Shown here piece after piece: positions 35,700-45,715 of a DNA stretch of 64,000 nucleotides. The notes beneath the pieces were generated by a model, which saw only the letters and a program-made list of their open reading frames with translations, did not search any database and was not told the DNA's origin. Every line of letters begins with the position of its first letter. Within the stretch, counting starts at the first letter, position 1. The translations under genes were made by a program, and so were the position numbers. Source of the stretch: Ginsengibacter hankyongi (GTDB lineage Bacteria; Bacteroidota; Bacteroidia; Chitinophagales; Chitinophagaceae); NCBI RefSeq assembly GCF_008710285.1, contig NZ_VYQF01000002.1, positions 186,001-250,000 on the forward strand, given 5' to 3'.

Positions 35700-36611
35700 A
35701 TGCAAAATCCAAAGGGAAAACTTTTTGCCATAGGTGGCGCCGAAGATAAAGGCTCTGAGCTGGAAAAGGGAGATATAGCCAGGAATAATCTTAATTTTTT
35801 TGAACTCGGTATTCTTCGTCATATTGTAGAAGAAGCCGGAGGTCCCGATATAAGAATGGAAGTAGTAACCACAGCTTCTATGATACCAAATGAAGTAGGA
35901 GAAAATTACCTGAATGCCTTTGGAAAAATAGGGTGTACCAATATCGGTTTATTACCCATCCGCAACAGGGCGGACGCAATGGATAAAGAATATATTGAGC
36001 GCATAAAAAAATGTGATGCTATAATGTTTAGCGGCGGTAACCAATTAAGATTATCAGCAACTTTTGGAGGCACTGAATTTTTAGAAATTGCTCTAAGTCG
36101 TTATCACGATGAAAAAGATTTTGTTGTTGCCGGAACTTCCGCGGGAGCTATGGCAATGAGCAACACGATGATTTATGAAGGAAATGCAGCCACCGCTCAT
36201 TTAAAAGGTGAAGTAAAAATAACCACGGGCCTTGGTTTTATGGATGATGTAATTTTTGATAGCCATTTTGAAAAGAGGGGAAGATTTGGACGACTGGCGC
36301 AGGCAATTGCCAGCAATCCTTCTGCCGTCGGGATTGGGCTTGGTGAAGATACCGGAATGCTCATAAAAGAAGGTAATATAATGGAGGCCATTGGAAGCGG
36401 GCTGGTAATGATTATTGACGGGCACGATATAATGCACAGCAATATTGCCGATATTCCTGACGGAAACCCGATAAGTATAGAAAATATTAAAGTACATTTT
36501 TGTGAAAAAGGAAATGGCTACTTACTCAAAGAACGAAAGTTCATCCCTGACATAAAAGAATACCTTAAAGGAGAAACATCATCAAGGGGGAAGCTTAAAA
36601 AAGCCATTTAG
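35700..36611 (+). CDS. cphB: Cyanophycinase
   Basis: Serine peptidase (family S51) that hydrolyses cyanophycin to beta-Asp-Arg dipeptides. The 303-residue protein shows the nucleophile Ser147 in GTSAGAMAMS, the CphB-type FSGGNQLRLSATFGGT upstream, and VIFDSHFEKRGRFGRLAQ and GIGLGEDTGMLI downstream. No signal peptide is present, so it is intracellular, as required to mobilise stored polymer. It is divergently paired with cphA, which makes the substrate. Its stop codon lies 9 nt from that of the convergent tyrS. Confidence 0.95.
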   Translation: MQNPKGKLFAIGGAEDKGSELEKGDIARNNLNFFELGILRHIVEEAGGPDIRMEVVTTASMIPNEVGENYLNAFGKIGCTNIGLLPIRNRADAMDKEYIERIKKCDAIMFSGGNQLRLSATFGGTEFLEIALSRYHDEKDFVVAGTSAGAMAMSNTMIYEGNAATAHLKGEVKITTGLGFMDDVIFDSHFEKRGRFGRLAQAIASNPSAVGIGLGEDTGMLIKEGNIMEAIGSGLVMIIDGHDIMHSNIADIPDGNPISIENIKVHFCEKGNGYLLKERKFIPDIKEYLKGETSSRGKLKKAI

Positions 36612-36620
36612 ATTTTTCTC

Positions 36621-37907
36621 TTAACTCGACTTCAATAAATAATAATTCTTCTTTCCTTTTTGTACCAAGAGGTATTTTTCATTCAATAAAAAGTTTGCAT
36701 TTACTTTCGTTTCAGCATCCGTTACCTTTTCTTTATTTAAAAAAACGCCGCCACCGGCAAGCATTTTACGCGCCTCTCCCTTACTTGAAAATATTTTAGT
36801 ATCCGCTAATAATGAAATAAGGTCAATGTTATTATTAAATACTTTTCTATCTATTTCAATTGAAGGAACTCCTTCCATCACCTGCAATAACTGCTCTTCA
36901 TTTAATTCTTTCAGCGTTTGTGCGGTATCGTTACTAAATAAAATTGCAGACGCTTTCACCGCAAATTCGTAATCTTTTTTTGAATGTACGAGGCAGGTGA
37001 CTTCTTCAGCCAATTTCTTCTGAAGAATACGCTGGTTCTCATTTCCCGTGTGTTGCCGAACAAGTTCGTCAATTTCTTCTTTCGATAAAAAAGTAAAAAT
37101 TTTAATAAACCTTTCGGCGTCTAAATCAGCGGTGTTTAGCCAAAACTGGTAAAAGCTATAAGGTGAAGTTTTATCCGGGCTTAGCCACACATTTCCTTTT
37201 TCGCTTTTACCAAATTTTCCTCCATCTGCTTTAGTTAACAGCGGGCATGTAAACGCAAATGCTTCGCCCCCGCTTTTACGCCTTATTAATTCAGTTCCGG
37301 TAACAATATTTCCCCATTGGTCACTTCCGCCAAATTGAAATTTGCAGTTTTTGTTTTTATTCAACCAGTAAAAATCATATCCCTGAACCAATTGATAAGT
37401 AAATTCTGTAAAGCTCATTCCATTTTCTCCCTCAAGGCGTTTACGAACACTATCTTTAGCCATCATATAATTTATGGAGATATGTTTACCTACATCCCGT
37501 ATAAAATCAAGAAATGTAATGTCTTTAAACCAATCATAATTATTAACCATCTCAGCGGCGTTTTCTTTCCCCGGATTAAAATCCAGAAATTTTTCTAATT
37601 GTTTTTTTACTGCTGCAACATTATAATTCAACACCTCTGTACTTAATAAATTGCGCTCCTCACTTTTTCCTGAAGGATCTCCCACCATGCCTGTGGCACC
37701 CCCAACCAAAGCAATTGGTTTATGACCAAATTTTTGTAGGTGCATTAATACAATTATGGGAATGAGGCTCCCAATATGCAGGCTATCGGCCGTGGGATCG
37801 AAGCCAACATATCCTGCGGTAGGTTCTTTACAAAGTTGTTCTTCAGTGCCTGGTATTATGTCTTGTATTAATCCGCGCCATCTTAATTCTTCAATTAAAT
37901 TGTTCAT
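36621..37907 (-). CDS. tyrS: Tyrosyl-tRNA synthetase
   Basis: Charges tRNA-Tyr. Class I motifs are HIGS (44-47) and KFGKS (231-235), and the C-terminal S4-like RNA-binding domain ([22 protein letters not shown], about 360-425) is present. [14 protein letters not shown] is the tyrosine/adenylate pocket. I take the ATG at 37907 (428 residues). A TTG four codons earlier (37919) is not needed. The length is typical of bacterial TyrRS. Confidence 0.97.
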   Translation of the reverse strand: MNNLIEELRWRGLIQDIIPGTEEQLCKEPTAGYVGFDPTADSLHIGSLIPIIVLMHLQKFGHKPIALVGGATGMVGDPSGKSEERNLLSTEVLNYNVAAVKKQLEKFLDFNPGKENAAEMVNNYDWFKDITFLDFIRDVGKHISINYMMAKDSVRKRLEGENGMSFTEFTYQLVQGYDFYWLNKNKNCKFQFGGSDQWGNIVTGTELIRRKSGGEAFAFTCPLLTKADGGKFGKSEKGNVWLSPDKTSPYSFYQFWLNTADLDAERFIKIFTFLSKEEIDELVRQHTGNENQRILQKKLAEEVTCLVHSKKDYEFAVKASAILFSNDTAQTLKELNEEQLLQVMEGVPSIEIDRKVFNNNIDLISLLADTKIFSSKGEARKMLAGGGVFLNKEKVTDAETKVNANFLLNEKYLLVQKGKKNYYLLKSS

Positions 37908-38199
37908 ACTATTTCCCAAAATGATGTTTTCTAACCCTTCAAAAATAGTTCACAAATAAATATTTCAACAATTGAATTTAAATGGCGGGGATATTTTAAT
38001 TACATTTTGATTAATTCAAAAGTGCAAATGAAGGAGGTAATTGAAATTTTCCAGGATTCTATTACTGTAAAATTTCAATAAGTTTTGTTTAATTTTAATA
38101 ACTAATTAGCATTGAGAGATACAATATAAAGAATTAATATCCGTTTTAACTGCCCAGATATTTACTGAAACTCCCATTAAAATTGATCATTCCCCCAAT

Positions 38200-39306
38200 A
38201 TGAGAATTACCAGACTTGCCAAATTAATATGCCTGTTGATTTTGCCTTGCTGCGGGTTTGGGCAATTTAGAAAATATTCCAACGAATTTTTAAACATAGG
38301 AGCAGGTGCCCGTGGATTAGGAATGGGCGCTGCGCAATCTGCTTCCGTTTCGGATGGAACTGCTGGATATTGGAACCCTGCAGGACTTACAAGTGTACAG
38401 GATAACCCATCTATAAATCTCATGCATGCCAGTTATTTCGATAATATAGGCAAATACGATTATGGAAGTTTTGCCATTCCTATTAGTGATAATAAAAGAA
38501 CCCTTGGCTTTTCTATTTTACGTTTTGCAGTAGATGATATTCCAAATACACTATTTCTTGTTGAACCTGATGGAAGCATTAATTATGGAAATATCACCAC
38601 TTTTTCTTCTGCTGATTATGCATTCCTGTTTTCATTTGCCCAAAAAATAAAGGATGATGATGATTTTAAAATGAGCTTCGGAGCGAATGCTAAAATAATT
38701 TATCGCAAGGTTGGGCATTTTGCAACCGCGTGGGGTTTCGGCTTTGATGCAGGATTTAAAATGCAAAAGAACAGGTGGTCGCTTGGCGTAGTTGCGAAAG
38801 ACATTACAACCACTTTTAATGCATGGTCATTCAATTTTACTGAAAAAGAAAAGGAAGTTCTATACCTCACAAAAAATGACATCCCGGTAAAATCTACGGA
38901 ACTCACAGCGCCAAGACTTACTATTGGAAATTCTTATAATTTCAGGCTGGGCTCATCCGCAAATCTCTTAGCTGAGGCCGATTTCGATTTTACTTTTGAT
39001 GGTCAACGGAATACTATAATAAGCGGAAAAACTTTAAGCATCGATCCACATGTGGGGCTTGAGGCTTCAATTAAAGATGTATTTTTTATACGAGCGGGCG
39101 TATATAATTTCCAAAAGGCACTTGCCGACGGAGATACAACTAACCAGAAAAAAGTTTGGATTTACCAGCCAAGTTTGGGAGCCGGCTTCAAAATTAAAAA
39201 TGTGCGAATTGATTACGCTTTCTCAAACCTCGCTAATCAATCTAACCCTTTATATACTCATATTTTTTCTTTAAGATTTGATTTGGCCAAAAAAGAAAAC
39301 GATTAA
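38200..39306 (+). CDS. PorV/PorQ (UPF0164) family outer-membrane protein, PorV2-like
   Basis: Predicted beta-barrel of 368 residues with a signal peptide (LAKLICLLILPCCGFG, about 6-21). The mature start is FRKYSNEFLNIGAGARGLGMGAAQSASVSDGTAGYWNPAGLT, the family signature shared by PorV and PorQ. Alternating hydrophobic strands and the C-terminal NPLYTHIFSLRFDLA support a barrel. In P. gingivalis PorV is the shuttle that carries T9SS cargo to the PorU sortase. Here it is directly followed by a giant C25 peptidase (17-nt gap), which suggests a PorV2/PorU2-like pair rather than the canonical PorV. Confidence 0.82.
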   Translation: MRITRLAKLICLLILPCCGFGQFRKYSNEFLNIGAGARGLGMGAAQSASVSDGTAGYWNPAGLTSVQDNPSINLMHASYFDNIGKYDYGSFAIPISDNKRTLGFSILRFAVDDIPNTLFLVEPDGSINYGNITTFSSADYAFLFSFAQKIKDDDDFKMSFGANAKIIYRKVGHFATAWGFGFDAGFKMQKNRWSLGVVAKDITTTFNAWSFNFTEKEKEVLYLTKNDIPVKSTELTAPRLTIGNSYNFRLGSSANLLAEADFDFTFDGQRNTIISGKTLSIDPHVGLEASIKDVFFIRAGVYNFQKALADGDTTNQKKVWIYQPSLGAGFKIKNVRIDYAFSNLANQSNPLYTHIFSLRFDLAKKEND

Positions 39307-39323
39307 GGCCTTAACTAACAACC

Positions 39324-42300
39324 ATGAAAAAATTATTATTCATATTCTTTATTTTCATTTCAGCCTCAGTTGTTGCTCAAACTTATAACAATAACTGGAT
39401 TGATTACGGTAAAACCTATTACAAATTCGCAGTTGCCAAAACAGGACTTTTTCGAATTCCGCAATCTGCTCTTAATTCAATCGGGCTGGGCAATACCCCT
39501 GCAGAGCAATTTCAATTGTGGAGAAACGGAGAACAAGTTGGGCTATATACATCGGTGGCATCCGGTCCCTTAGGTTCATCTGACTACATAGAATTTTGGG
39601 GAATAATGAATGACGGTAAAAAAGACACCAAATTGTATCGCGACCCCGACTACCAGCTTTCAGATTATTATAGCCTGGAAACAGATACCGCCGTATATTT
39701 TTTAACAGTAAATCCGTCGGGGGGCAATTTAAGATTTGTAAACAGCCCAAATAATGTTGCGGGTAATACGCTTTCCCCCGAGCCCTATTTTATAAATACG
39801 AGATCAGTAAATTATAACAACAGAATTAACATGGGATTTGGAGTACCGCTTGGAGAATACGTTTATTCATCTTCTTACGATATTGGAGAAGGCTGGACTT
39901 CAAATGATGTTGCGCCTGGTTTTGCGCTTTCTTATCTTATTGATAGTATTTACATGTATAGTGGCGGCCCCTTGGCTTCTTTTAATTTTGCTGTGGCCGG
40001 CAATGCATATAATATAAGAAATGTAAGAGTTAAATTTTACAACAATGTTATTGACGATGAACCCATGTCCAACTTTACCTATTTAAAAAAGCAGGTAAAC
40101 AATATTCCGGCAAGTTATTTTCCAAGCAAGGACCATATATTGATTTCTATTGAGCCGGTTTCATCGGTGTCAACTGACAGAATAGTAGTTTCTGCATTTT
40201 CATTAACTTATCCGAGCAAATTTAACTTTAATAATCAGAAGAGTTTTTATTTCGAATTACCTGCTACAAGCACCGGAAACTATTTGGCAATTGATAATTT
40301 TAATTTTGGTAACACCAATCCTGTTCTACTTGATATTACTTCGGGTGCCAGGTACATAGGCGATATAACTTCAAGCCCGGGCAAAGTATTATTTGTGCTG
40401 CCACCGTCTTCGATTACGAAAAGAAAATTTGAAATAGTAAGTGAGGATGCATCTAATATAAATTTCATTAGTTCCTTAACGCAAAGAAATTTTGTTAACT
40501 ATGGTGTAGCCGCTAACCAGGGAAATTATCTTATTATTAGCAACCCGGTATTATACAACAATGGTTCCGGGGTTAATAATGTTGATCTATACCGGGCTTA
40601 CAGAAGCTCATCGGCAGGCGGCGGGTATGATGCTAAAATTTATGATATAGATCAGCTTACGGATCAATTTGCTTATGGAATAAAAAAACATCCATTGGCT
40701 ATAAAAGATTTTATACAATATGCGACTGCTACGTTTTCTGAAAAACCGCAATATGTTTTCCTGGTCGGAAAAGGGATAACATATAGTGATTATATCGCTA
40801 ATCAAAATAGCGTTTATGACGACCAGTTAGATCTCGTACAGACCTTTGGTAATCCCGCCTCGGACATATTACTTTCTGCGCCGTATGGCAGTACCATACC
40901 GAGTGTTCCTATTGGAAGACTTTCTGCCATAACCGGGAACGAAGTAGGTATATATCTCCAAAAAGTAAAAGAGTATGAGAATGCCCAGGTAACAGGGACT
41001 CAAACACTCGACAGCAAATTATGGACAAAAAAAGTAGTTCATGTGGTTGGAGGAAAAGACAGTTCGGAAAGTGACCTGTTTACTTTTTATATGAATCAAT
41101 ATAAAAATGTAATTATCGATACTTTATTTGGAGGCAATGTAGAAACTTTTGCAAAAACATCTAATTCTACGGTACAACTGATTTCGGGGCAACGTATTGA
41201 ACAATTATTTAATGAAGGCATTGGCTTACTGTCTTATTTCGGACATTCTTCGGCCAATACGCTAGAGTTTAATCTAAGCGACCCTTCAGTTTATCATAAC
41301 CAGGGGAGATATCCTTTCTTTTGTGTAAGTGGGTGTACAGCCGGTAATATATTTTCATTTGATCCCACAAGGGTTATTGAAAATAATTTATCCATTTCAG
41401 AAAAATTTGTACTTGCAAATGAAGGAGGCAGCATTGGTTTTTTTGCAAGCTCACACCTGGGTGTACCGCCTTATCTGTATAGTTATGATATTGACCTATA
41501 CAATCAGATAGGAGTAGTAAATTATGGCAATACCATTGGAAATGATATAAAAAACGTTATAACAAACTTGGGAGGAGCCAATAATTCATTAGATTTTCTC
41601 ACCAGGATTAACATGGAAGAATTAAACTTACATGGCGATCCTGCTTTAAAAATAAATCCTCATCCAAAACCAGATTATGTAATAGAAGACCCCCAAGTAA
41701 AAGTTAATCCTTCTTTTATCTCTGTATCCGAAAGCAGCTTCCAGCTCGATGCTAAAGCTTTTAACATTGGAAAAGCCACTGGCGATTCGATAACTTTTGA
41801 AGTAAAAAGAACTTATCCTAACGGAGTAACGGATGTTATTTTTAGAAAAAAAATCCCGGGCATAAGATATGCCGATTCTATTCGAATTTCAATTCCTATT
41901 ATTTCTACAAGAGATAAAGGATTGAATAAGATAACGGTAACAATAGACGCAGATAATGAAGTAGATGAACTATCAGAAAATAATAACAGTATAACAAGAG
42001 ATGTTTATATATATCAGGACGAAGCCACACCCGTATACCCTTATAATTTCGCGATAGTTAACGTGGGTAATCAAAAATTATACGCTTCCACATCAGATCC
42101 TTTGAGCACTGCCAAAGATTATGTTATGGAAATTGACACCACTTTACTTTTTAATTCTTCAATCAAAGTAAATAAAACTGTTAATTCACCCGGCGGCGTT
42201 ATAGAATTTGATCCCGGTTTATCCTATACCGATAGCACTGTTTATTATTGGCGGGTTTCAATAAAACCTGCTTCGGGCTTACCTGAAGATTATCACTGGA

Positions 42301-44381
42301 ACAATGCGTCGTTCATATACCTTAATAATAGTTCAGCAGGGTCTAATCAATCACATTATTATCAGCATCTTTATTCTGATACACAAAATATTAAACTGGA
42401 TAGTTCAAGACATTGGGATTTCGCTTCATTAGACAATTACATCTATGCAAATATGGGCGTATATCCTACAGCGGCTACCCTTGGCTCCGAAACCTCCGTA
42501 ACCGTAAATGGAAGCAATGTAGCTGCCGCATTTTGTGGATATCCTGGAATTATTTTTTCGGTTTTAGATCCGGTGTCATTAAAACCCTGGTTAAATGCAG
42601 CGTCAGGACCAGGTCTATATGGTAGCGAGCCGGTATGCCAGGCTACGCGTCGTGCCAATTTTCAATTTAATCATCTTGACAGGAACAGAAGAAAGCAAGT
42701 AACAGATTTCCTTGATTCCATTCCTGATAATTATATCGTGGTAGCACGCTATATATCCGGAACTGATTCAACTGCCAATACGTACGCATCTGCATGGCAG
42801 TCTGATACCGCAACTTACGGCGTCAACACCATGTACAACAGGTTGAAATCACAGGGCTTTGTTTTGATCGATTCATTTTATCGCCCACGTGTGTTTATAT
42901 TCATGTATCAAAAAAACAATCCTTCATTTAACCCCGAATTTCTTTTCTCTGATGGTATCTACGATAAAATTGAATTGAAAAAACATTATTCAACTCCTGA
43001 TACTTTAGGATACATAACTTCTCCCAAATTTGGACCGGCAACCTCTTGGAAAGAAATGCACTGGCGCGGAAACAGTCTCGAACAAAATTCTCCCGACAAT
43101 CCGAAGATTGATATTATTGGAATTGATAGCCTTGGCAATTCAACGACTTTATTTAACATAGATAAAACAAAACAGGATGTTGATATTTCATCCGTAAATG
43201 CATCAAAATATCCATTTATTCAACTAAGGATGCGTAACTCAGATAGCCTGAAATATACCCCTTATCAACTCTTATACTGGAGAATTAATTTCACTCCCGC
43301 ACCCGAAGGAGCGCTTACCCCTAACCTATATTTTTTAACTAAGGACACACTTGGACAAGGAGAAATTTTACACTTCGGAGTCGCATTTAAAAATATTAGT
43401 GTTGCTGCATTTGATAGTATGAAAATAAAATTTGAGGTGATAGATAATAATAATGTAACTCATCTTCTTCCATTGCATAAGGTTAAACCACTTATTAGTG
43501 GCGACACGATTAAACTTCAATATGATATTGATACCAAGGCGTTTTCCGGTCCCAATACGTTGCATGTAGACTTCAATCCTGATAATGATCAACCAGAACA
43601 ATATCATTTCAATAATTTCCTTTTCAGAAACTTTTATGTAAAAGCTGATAAGTTTAATCCATTGTTGGATGTTACATTTGACGGGGTTCATATTTTAAAC
43701 CGTGATATTGTTTCTGCAAGGCCACATATTGTTGTTAAGCTAAAAGACGAAAGCAAATTCCTTTCGCTTAATGATACATCATTAATGAAAGTTCAGATAC
43801 AATATCCCGATGGCTCGCTCAAGACTTATAATTTTGACAATGATACATTGCGCTTTACTCCAGCTAATATAGCAGCGGGTGAAAATACTGCCACCATTGA
43901 CTTTTCTCCTGCATTGTCCGGAGATGACGAAGAATATGTATTAATTATTTCAGGTAAAGATGTGGTGGGTAATACAGCTGGCAACCTGAACTATCATATT
44001 GATTTCAGGGTTATCAGCAAACCAATGATCTCCAATTTGCTGAACTATCCAAATCCATTTACAACATCAACCGCATTTGTGTTTACAGTTACCGGATCAG
44101 TTGTACCACAGAATATAAGAATACAAATATTAACCATTACAGGTAAAATAATAAGAGAAATCACCAAAGATGAATTAGGCCCTTTGCATATAGGCAGAAA
44201 CATTACGGAATATAAATGGGACGGCTCAGATATGTATGGACAAAAAGTTGCGAATGGAGTTTATCTCTACCGGGTACTTACTAACCTCAATGGGAAATCT
44301 TTAGATAAGTTTACTGATTCGGGCGATAATACCGATAAATATTTCACCAAGGGTTACGGTAAAATGTATTTTATGCGGTAA
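39324..44381 (+). CDS. Giant C25 (gingipain-like) cysteine peptidase, PorU2-like, T9SS-associated
   Basis: Exported cysteine peptidase of 1685 residues with signal peptide MKKLLFIFFIFISASVVAQ. The catalytic region (about 380-790) resembles peptidase C25 and PorU: a catalytic His at 641 in LLSYFGHSSANTLEF, and a Cys in FFCVSGCTAGN (Cys667 or Cys671), 26-30 residues later as in gingipains. CARDB/Ig-like modules follow (about 800-1600: PSFISVSESSFQLDAKAFNIGKA and ELSENNNSI). The C-terminus has NYPNPFT, then a FlgD-like WDGSDMYGQKVANGVYLYRV, resembling a T9SS sorting/FlgD Ig domain. It is about 500 residues longer than P. gingivalis PorU. It probably cleaves or attaches T9SS cargo, but the role is not proven. 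Confidence 0.8.
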   Translation: MKKLLFIFFIFISASVVAQTYNNNWIDYGKTYYKFAVAKTGLFRIPQSALNSIGLGNTPAEQFQLWRNGEQVGLYTSVASGPLGSSDYIEFWGIMNDGKKDTKLYRDPDYQLSDYYSLETDTAVYFLTVNPSGGNLRFVNSPNNVAGNTLSPEPYFINTRSVNYNNRINMGFGVPLGEYVYSSSYDIGEGWTSNDVAPGFALSYLIDSIYMYSGGPLASFNFAVAGNAYNIRNVRVKFYNNVIDDEPMSNFTYLKKQVNNIPASYFPSKDHILISIEPVSSVSTDRIVVSAFSLTYPSKFNFNNQKSFYFELPATSTGNYLAIDNFNFGNTNPVLLDITSGARYIGDITSSPGKVLFVLPPSSITKRKFEIVSEDASNINFISSLTQRNFVNYGVAANQGNYLIISNPVLYNNGSGVNNVDLYRAYRSSSAGGGYDAKIYDIDQLTDQFAYGIKKHPLAIKDFIQYATATFSEKPQYVFLVGKGITYSDYIANQNSVYDDQLDLVQTFGNPASDILLSAPYGSTIPSVPIGRLSAITGNEVGIYLQKVKEYENAQVTGTQTLDSKLWTKKVVHVVGGKDSSESDLFTFYMNQYKNVIIDTLFGGNVETFAKTSNSTVQLISGQRIEQLFNEGIGLLSYFGHSSANTLEFNLSDPSVYHNQGRYPFFCVSGCTAGNIFSFDPTRVIENNLSISEKFVLANEGGSIGFFASSHLGVPPYLYSYDIDLYNQIGVVNYGNTIGNDIKNVITNLGGANNSLDFLTRINMEELNLHGDPALKINPHPKPDYVIEDPQVKVNPSFISVSESSFQLDAKAFNIGKATGDSITFEVKRTYPNGVTDVIFRKKIPGIRYADSIRISIPIISTRDKGLNKITVTIDADNEVDELSENNNSITRDVYIYQDEATPVYPYNFAIVNVGNQKLYASTSDPLSTAKDYVMEIDTTLLFNSSIKVNKTVNSPGGVIEFDPGLSYTDSTVYYWRVSIKPASGLPEDYHWNNASFIYLNNSSAGSNQSHYYQHLYSDTQNIKLDSSRHWDFASLDNYIYANMGVYPTAATLGSETSVTVNGSNVAAAFCGYPGIIFSVLDPVSLKPWLNAASGPGLYGSEPVCQATRRANFQFNHLDRNRRKQVTDFLDSIPDNYIVVARYISGTDSTANTYASAWQSDTATYGVNTMYNRLKSQGFVLIDSFYRPRVFIFMYQKNNPSFNPEFLFSDGIYDKIELKKHYSTPDTLGYITSPKFGPATSWKEMHWRGNSLEQNSPDNPKIDIIGIDSLGNSTTLFNIDKTKQDVDISSVNASKYPFIQLRMRNSDSLKYTPYQLLYWRINFTPAPEGALTPNLYFLTKDTLGQGEILHFGVAFKNISVAAFDSMKIKFEVIDNNNVTHLLPLHKVKPLISGDTIKLQYDIDTKAFSGPNTLHVDFNPDNDQPEQYHFNNFLFRNFYVKADKFNPLLDVTFDGVHILNRDIVSARPHIVVKLKDESKFLSLNDTSLMKVQIQYPDGSLKTYNFDNDTLRFTPANIAAGENTATIDFSPALSGDDEEYVLIISGKDVVGNTAGNLNYHIDFRVISKPMISNLLNYPNPFTTSTAFVFTVTGSVVPQNIRIQILTITGKIIREITKDELGPLHIGRNITEYKWDGSDMYGQKVANGVYLYRVLTNLNGKSLDKFTDSGDNTDKYFTKGYGKMYFMR

Positions 44382-44513
44382 GAATAATGAAGGAAAAAGA
44401 ACCGACCAAAATGTTTAGCTCAAAAAATCAGCATGAAGAATTAGATTGCATTTATATACTTATTCAAAATTCATTTGAAAGGTGTATCTTAAATTAAACA
44501 CTTATAAATTTAA

Positions 44514-45632
44514 TTGAAAACCAATTTATCTGCAGGAGAAAAAAGTAAATTATATTTTCCCCAGTTAGATTCTATAAGAGGAATATCTTTTATTACAATA
44601 TTCCTGTTTCATACGCTGCGCATCACCTATGATGATTTCTTTCTAGGAGATTTTGTAAAATATCTATTTAACAATTTACCGCTGGCAATTGATGTTTTTT
44701 TCATTCTCTCCTCTTTTTTACTTACCTATCTCGCTTTAAACGAATACAAAAAAAGAGGGAATTTTTCATTTAAAAATTATTTTACAAGACGAGTCTTAAG
44801 AATATGGCCGTTATATTATTTCATTCTGATACTTGCCTTTTTAGTATTCCCTTTTATAGCTCTTTTGTTTCATTTCAACATAAGTTTACCACCTCCCCTA
44901 TTTTACATATTTTATATTGCAAATTTTTATACAATTAATCATGTATTCTTTTTACAATTTTTATGGACAATTTCAGTAGAGGAACAATTTTATTTATTAT
45001 GGGGCGTCTCCTTACGTTACCTTCACAATAACCTTAATAAGATAATTTTCAGTTTATTTTTAGTAAGTATCACATTCACATTATACGCGGAATTTAGCGG
45101 TATAAAATATTATTTTAATACACTTACATACCTGTTTGACTTTGGCAGTGGTGCTTTGGCAGCGCTTTTAATTTTTAAAAATAATTTCATAATTAAAAGT
45201 TTTTCCAATTTGTCAAAGACAAGCACCCTTATTTTCTATGGTTATTTACCAGTCCATTTTTTTCTTTTTTATTTTTTGAATAAAAATTCAGCGGGGATTA
45301 CTAATAATTTATTTGGCCTTTTGAGCCGGTATTTATTTATAATTTATATAGCCTTTTTTATCATTGAACAAATGATAAATATTTCAAGGGTAAAAATTTT
45401 AGAAAAGAATAATTTTTTAATTTTTACCGGAAAAATATCCTATGGATTATATTGCTTTCATGGGATTACTATTACGATTATCAATTTATTAGTTCAGTCT
45501 TTTAATATTGATATCAGGAACTGGATTATGGTTCTTATATATTTTTCCATAAATTATTTCATTGCCACTATAAGTTATTCTTACCTGGAAATGCCATTCT
45601 TAAAACTTAAGGCAAAATGGAGACGGATATAA
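44514..45632 (+). CDS. Acyltransferase 3 (OafA/YrhL) family membrane protein, TTG start
   Basis: Second membrane O-acyltransferase, 372 residues. The opening YFPQLDSIRGISFITIFLFHTLR contains the active-site-type His. Later come FTRRVLRIWPLYYFILI, LWTISVEEQFYLLWG, FTGKISYGLYCFHGI and about ten hydrophobic helices. The frame starts right after a TAA stop, and the first usable codon is the TTG at 44514, because no ATG precedes the first conserved motif. It is divergent in sequence from the copy at 27218, so it is a paralogue and not a recent duplicate. The substrate is unknown. Confidence 0.86.
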   Translation: MKTNLSAGEKSKLYFPQLDSIRGISFITIFLFHTLRITYDDFFLGDFVKYLFNNLPLAIDVFFILSSFLLTYLALNEYKKRGNFSFKNYFTRRVLRIWPLYYFILILAFLVFPFIALLFHFNISLPPPLFYIFYIANFYTINHVFFLQFLWTISVEEQFYLLWGVSLRYLHNNLNKIIFSLFLVSITFTLYAEFSGIKYYFNTLTYLFDFGSGALAALLIFKNNFIIKSFSNLSKTSTLIFYGYLPVHFFLFYFLNKNSAGITNNLFGLLSRYLFIIYIAFFIIEQMINISRVKILEKNNFLIFTGKISYGLYCFHGITITIINLLVQSFNIDIRNWIMVLIYFSINYFIATISYSYLEMPFLKLKAKWRRI

Positions 45633-45680
45633 AATAGAAATTGAAACAGCTTACCCACCAATATTTTTTTTGAATAAAAA

Positions 45681-45708
45681 TTGCAAAAGAATTTATGTAA
45701 TAACTTAG
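45681..45708 (+). promoter_or_regulatory. Candidate promoter for ypdA (TTG-N17-TAACTTAG)
   Basis: The -7 box TAACTTAG at 45701-45708 differs from TAnnTTTG by one base, with a TTG 17 nt upstream. It ends 7 nt before the ATG at 45716, so the mRNA would be nearly leaderless. Confidence 0.35.
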
Positions 45709-45715
45709 CCGCCAA

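Noticed and set aside
38028-38081. Tiny ORF starting ATGAAGGAGGTAATT and an AAGGAGGT sequence in the tyrS-porV gap
   Set aside because: Only 17 codons to a stop. The Shine-Dalgarno-like sequence is not followed by any usable start, and Bacteroidota rarely use such sites. Likely chance.
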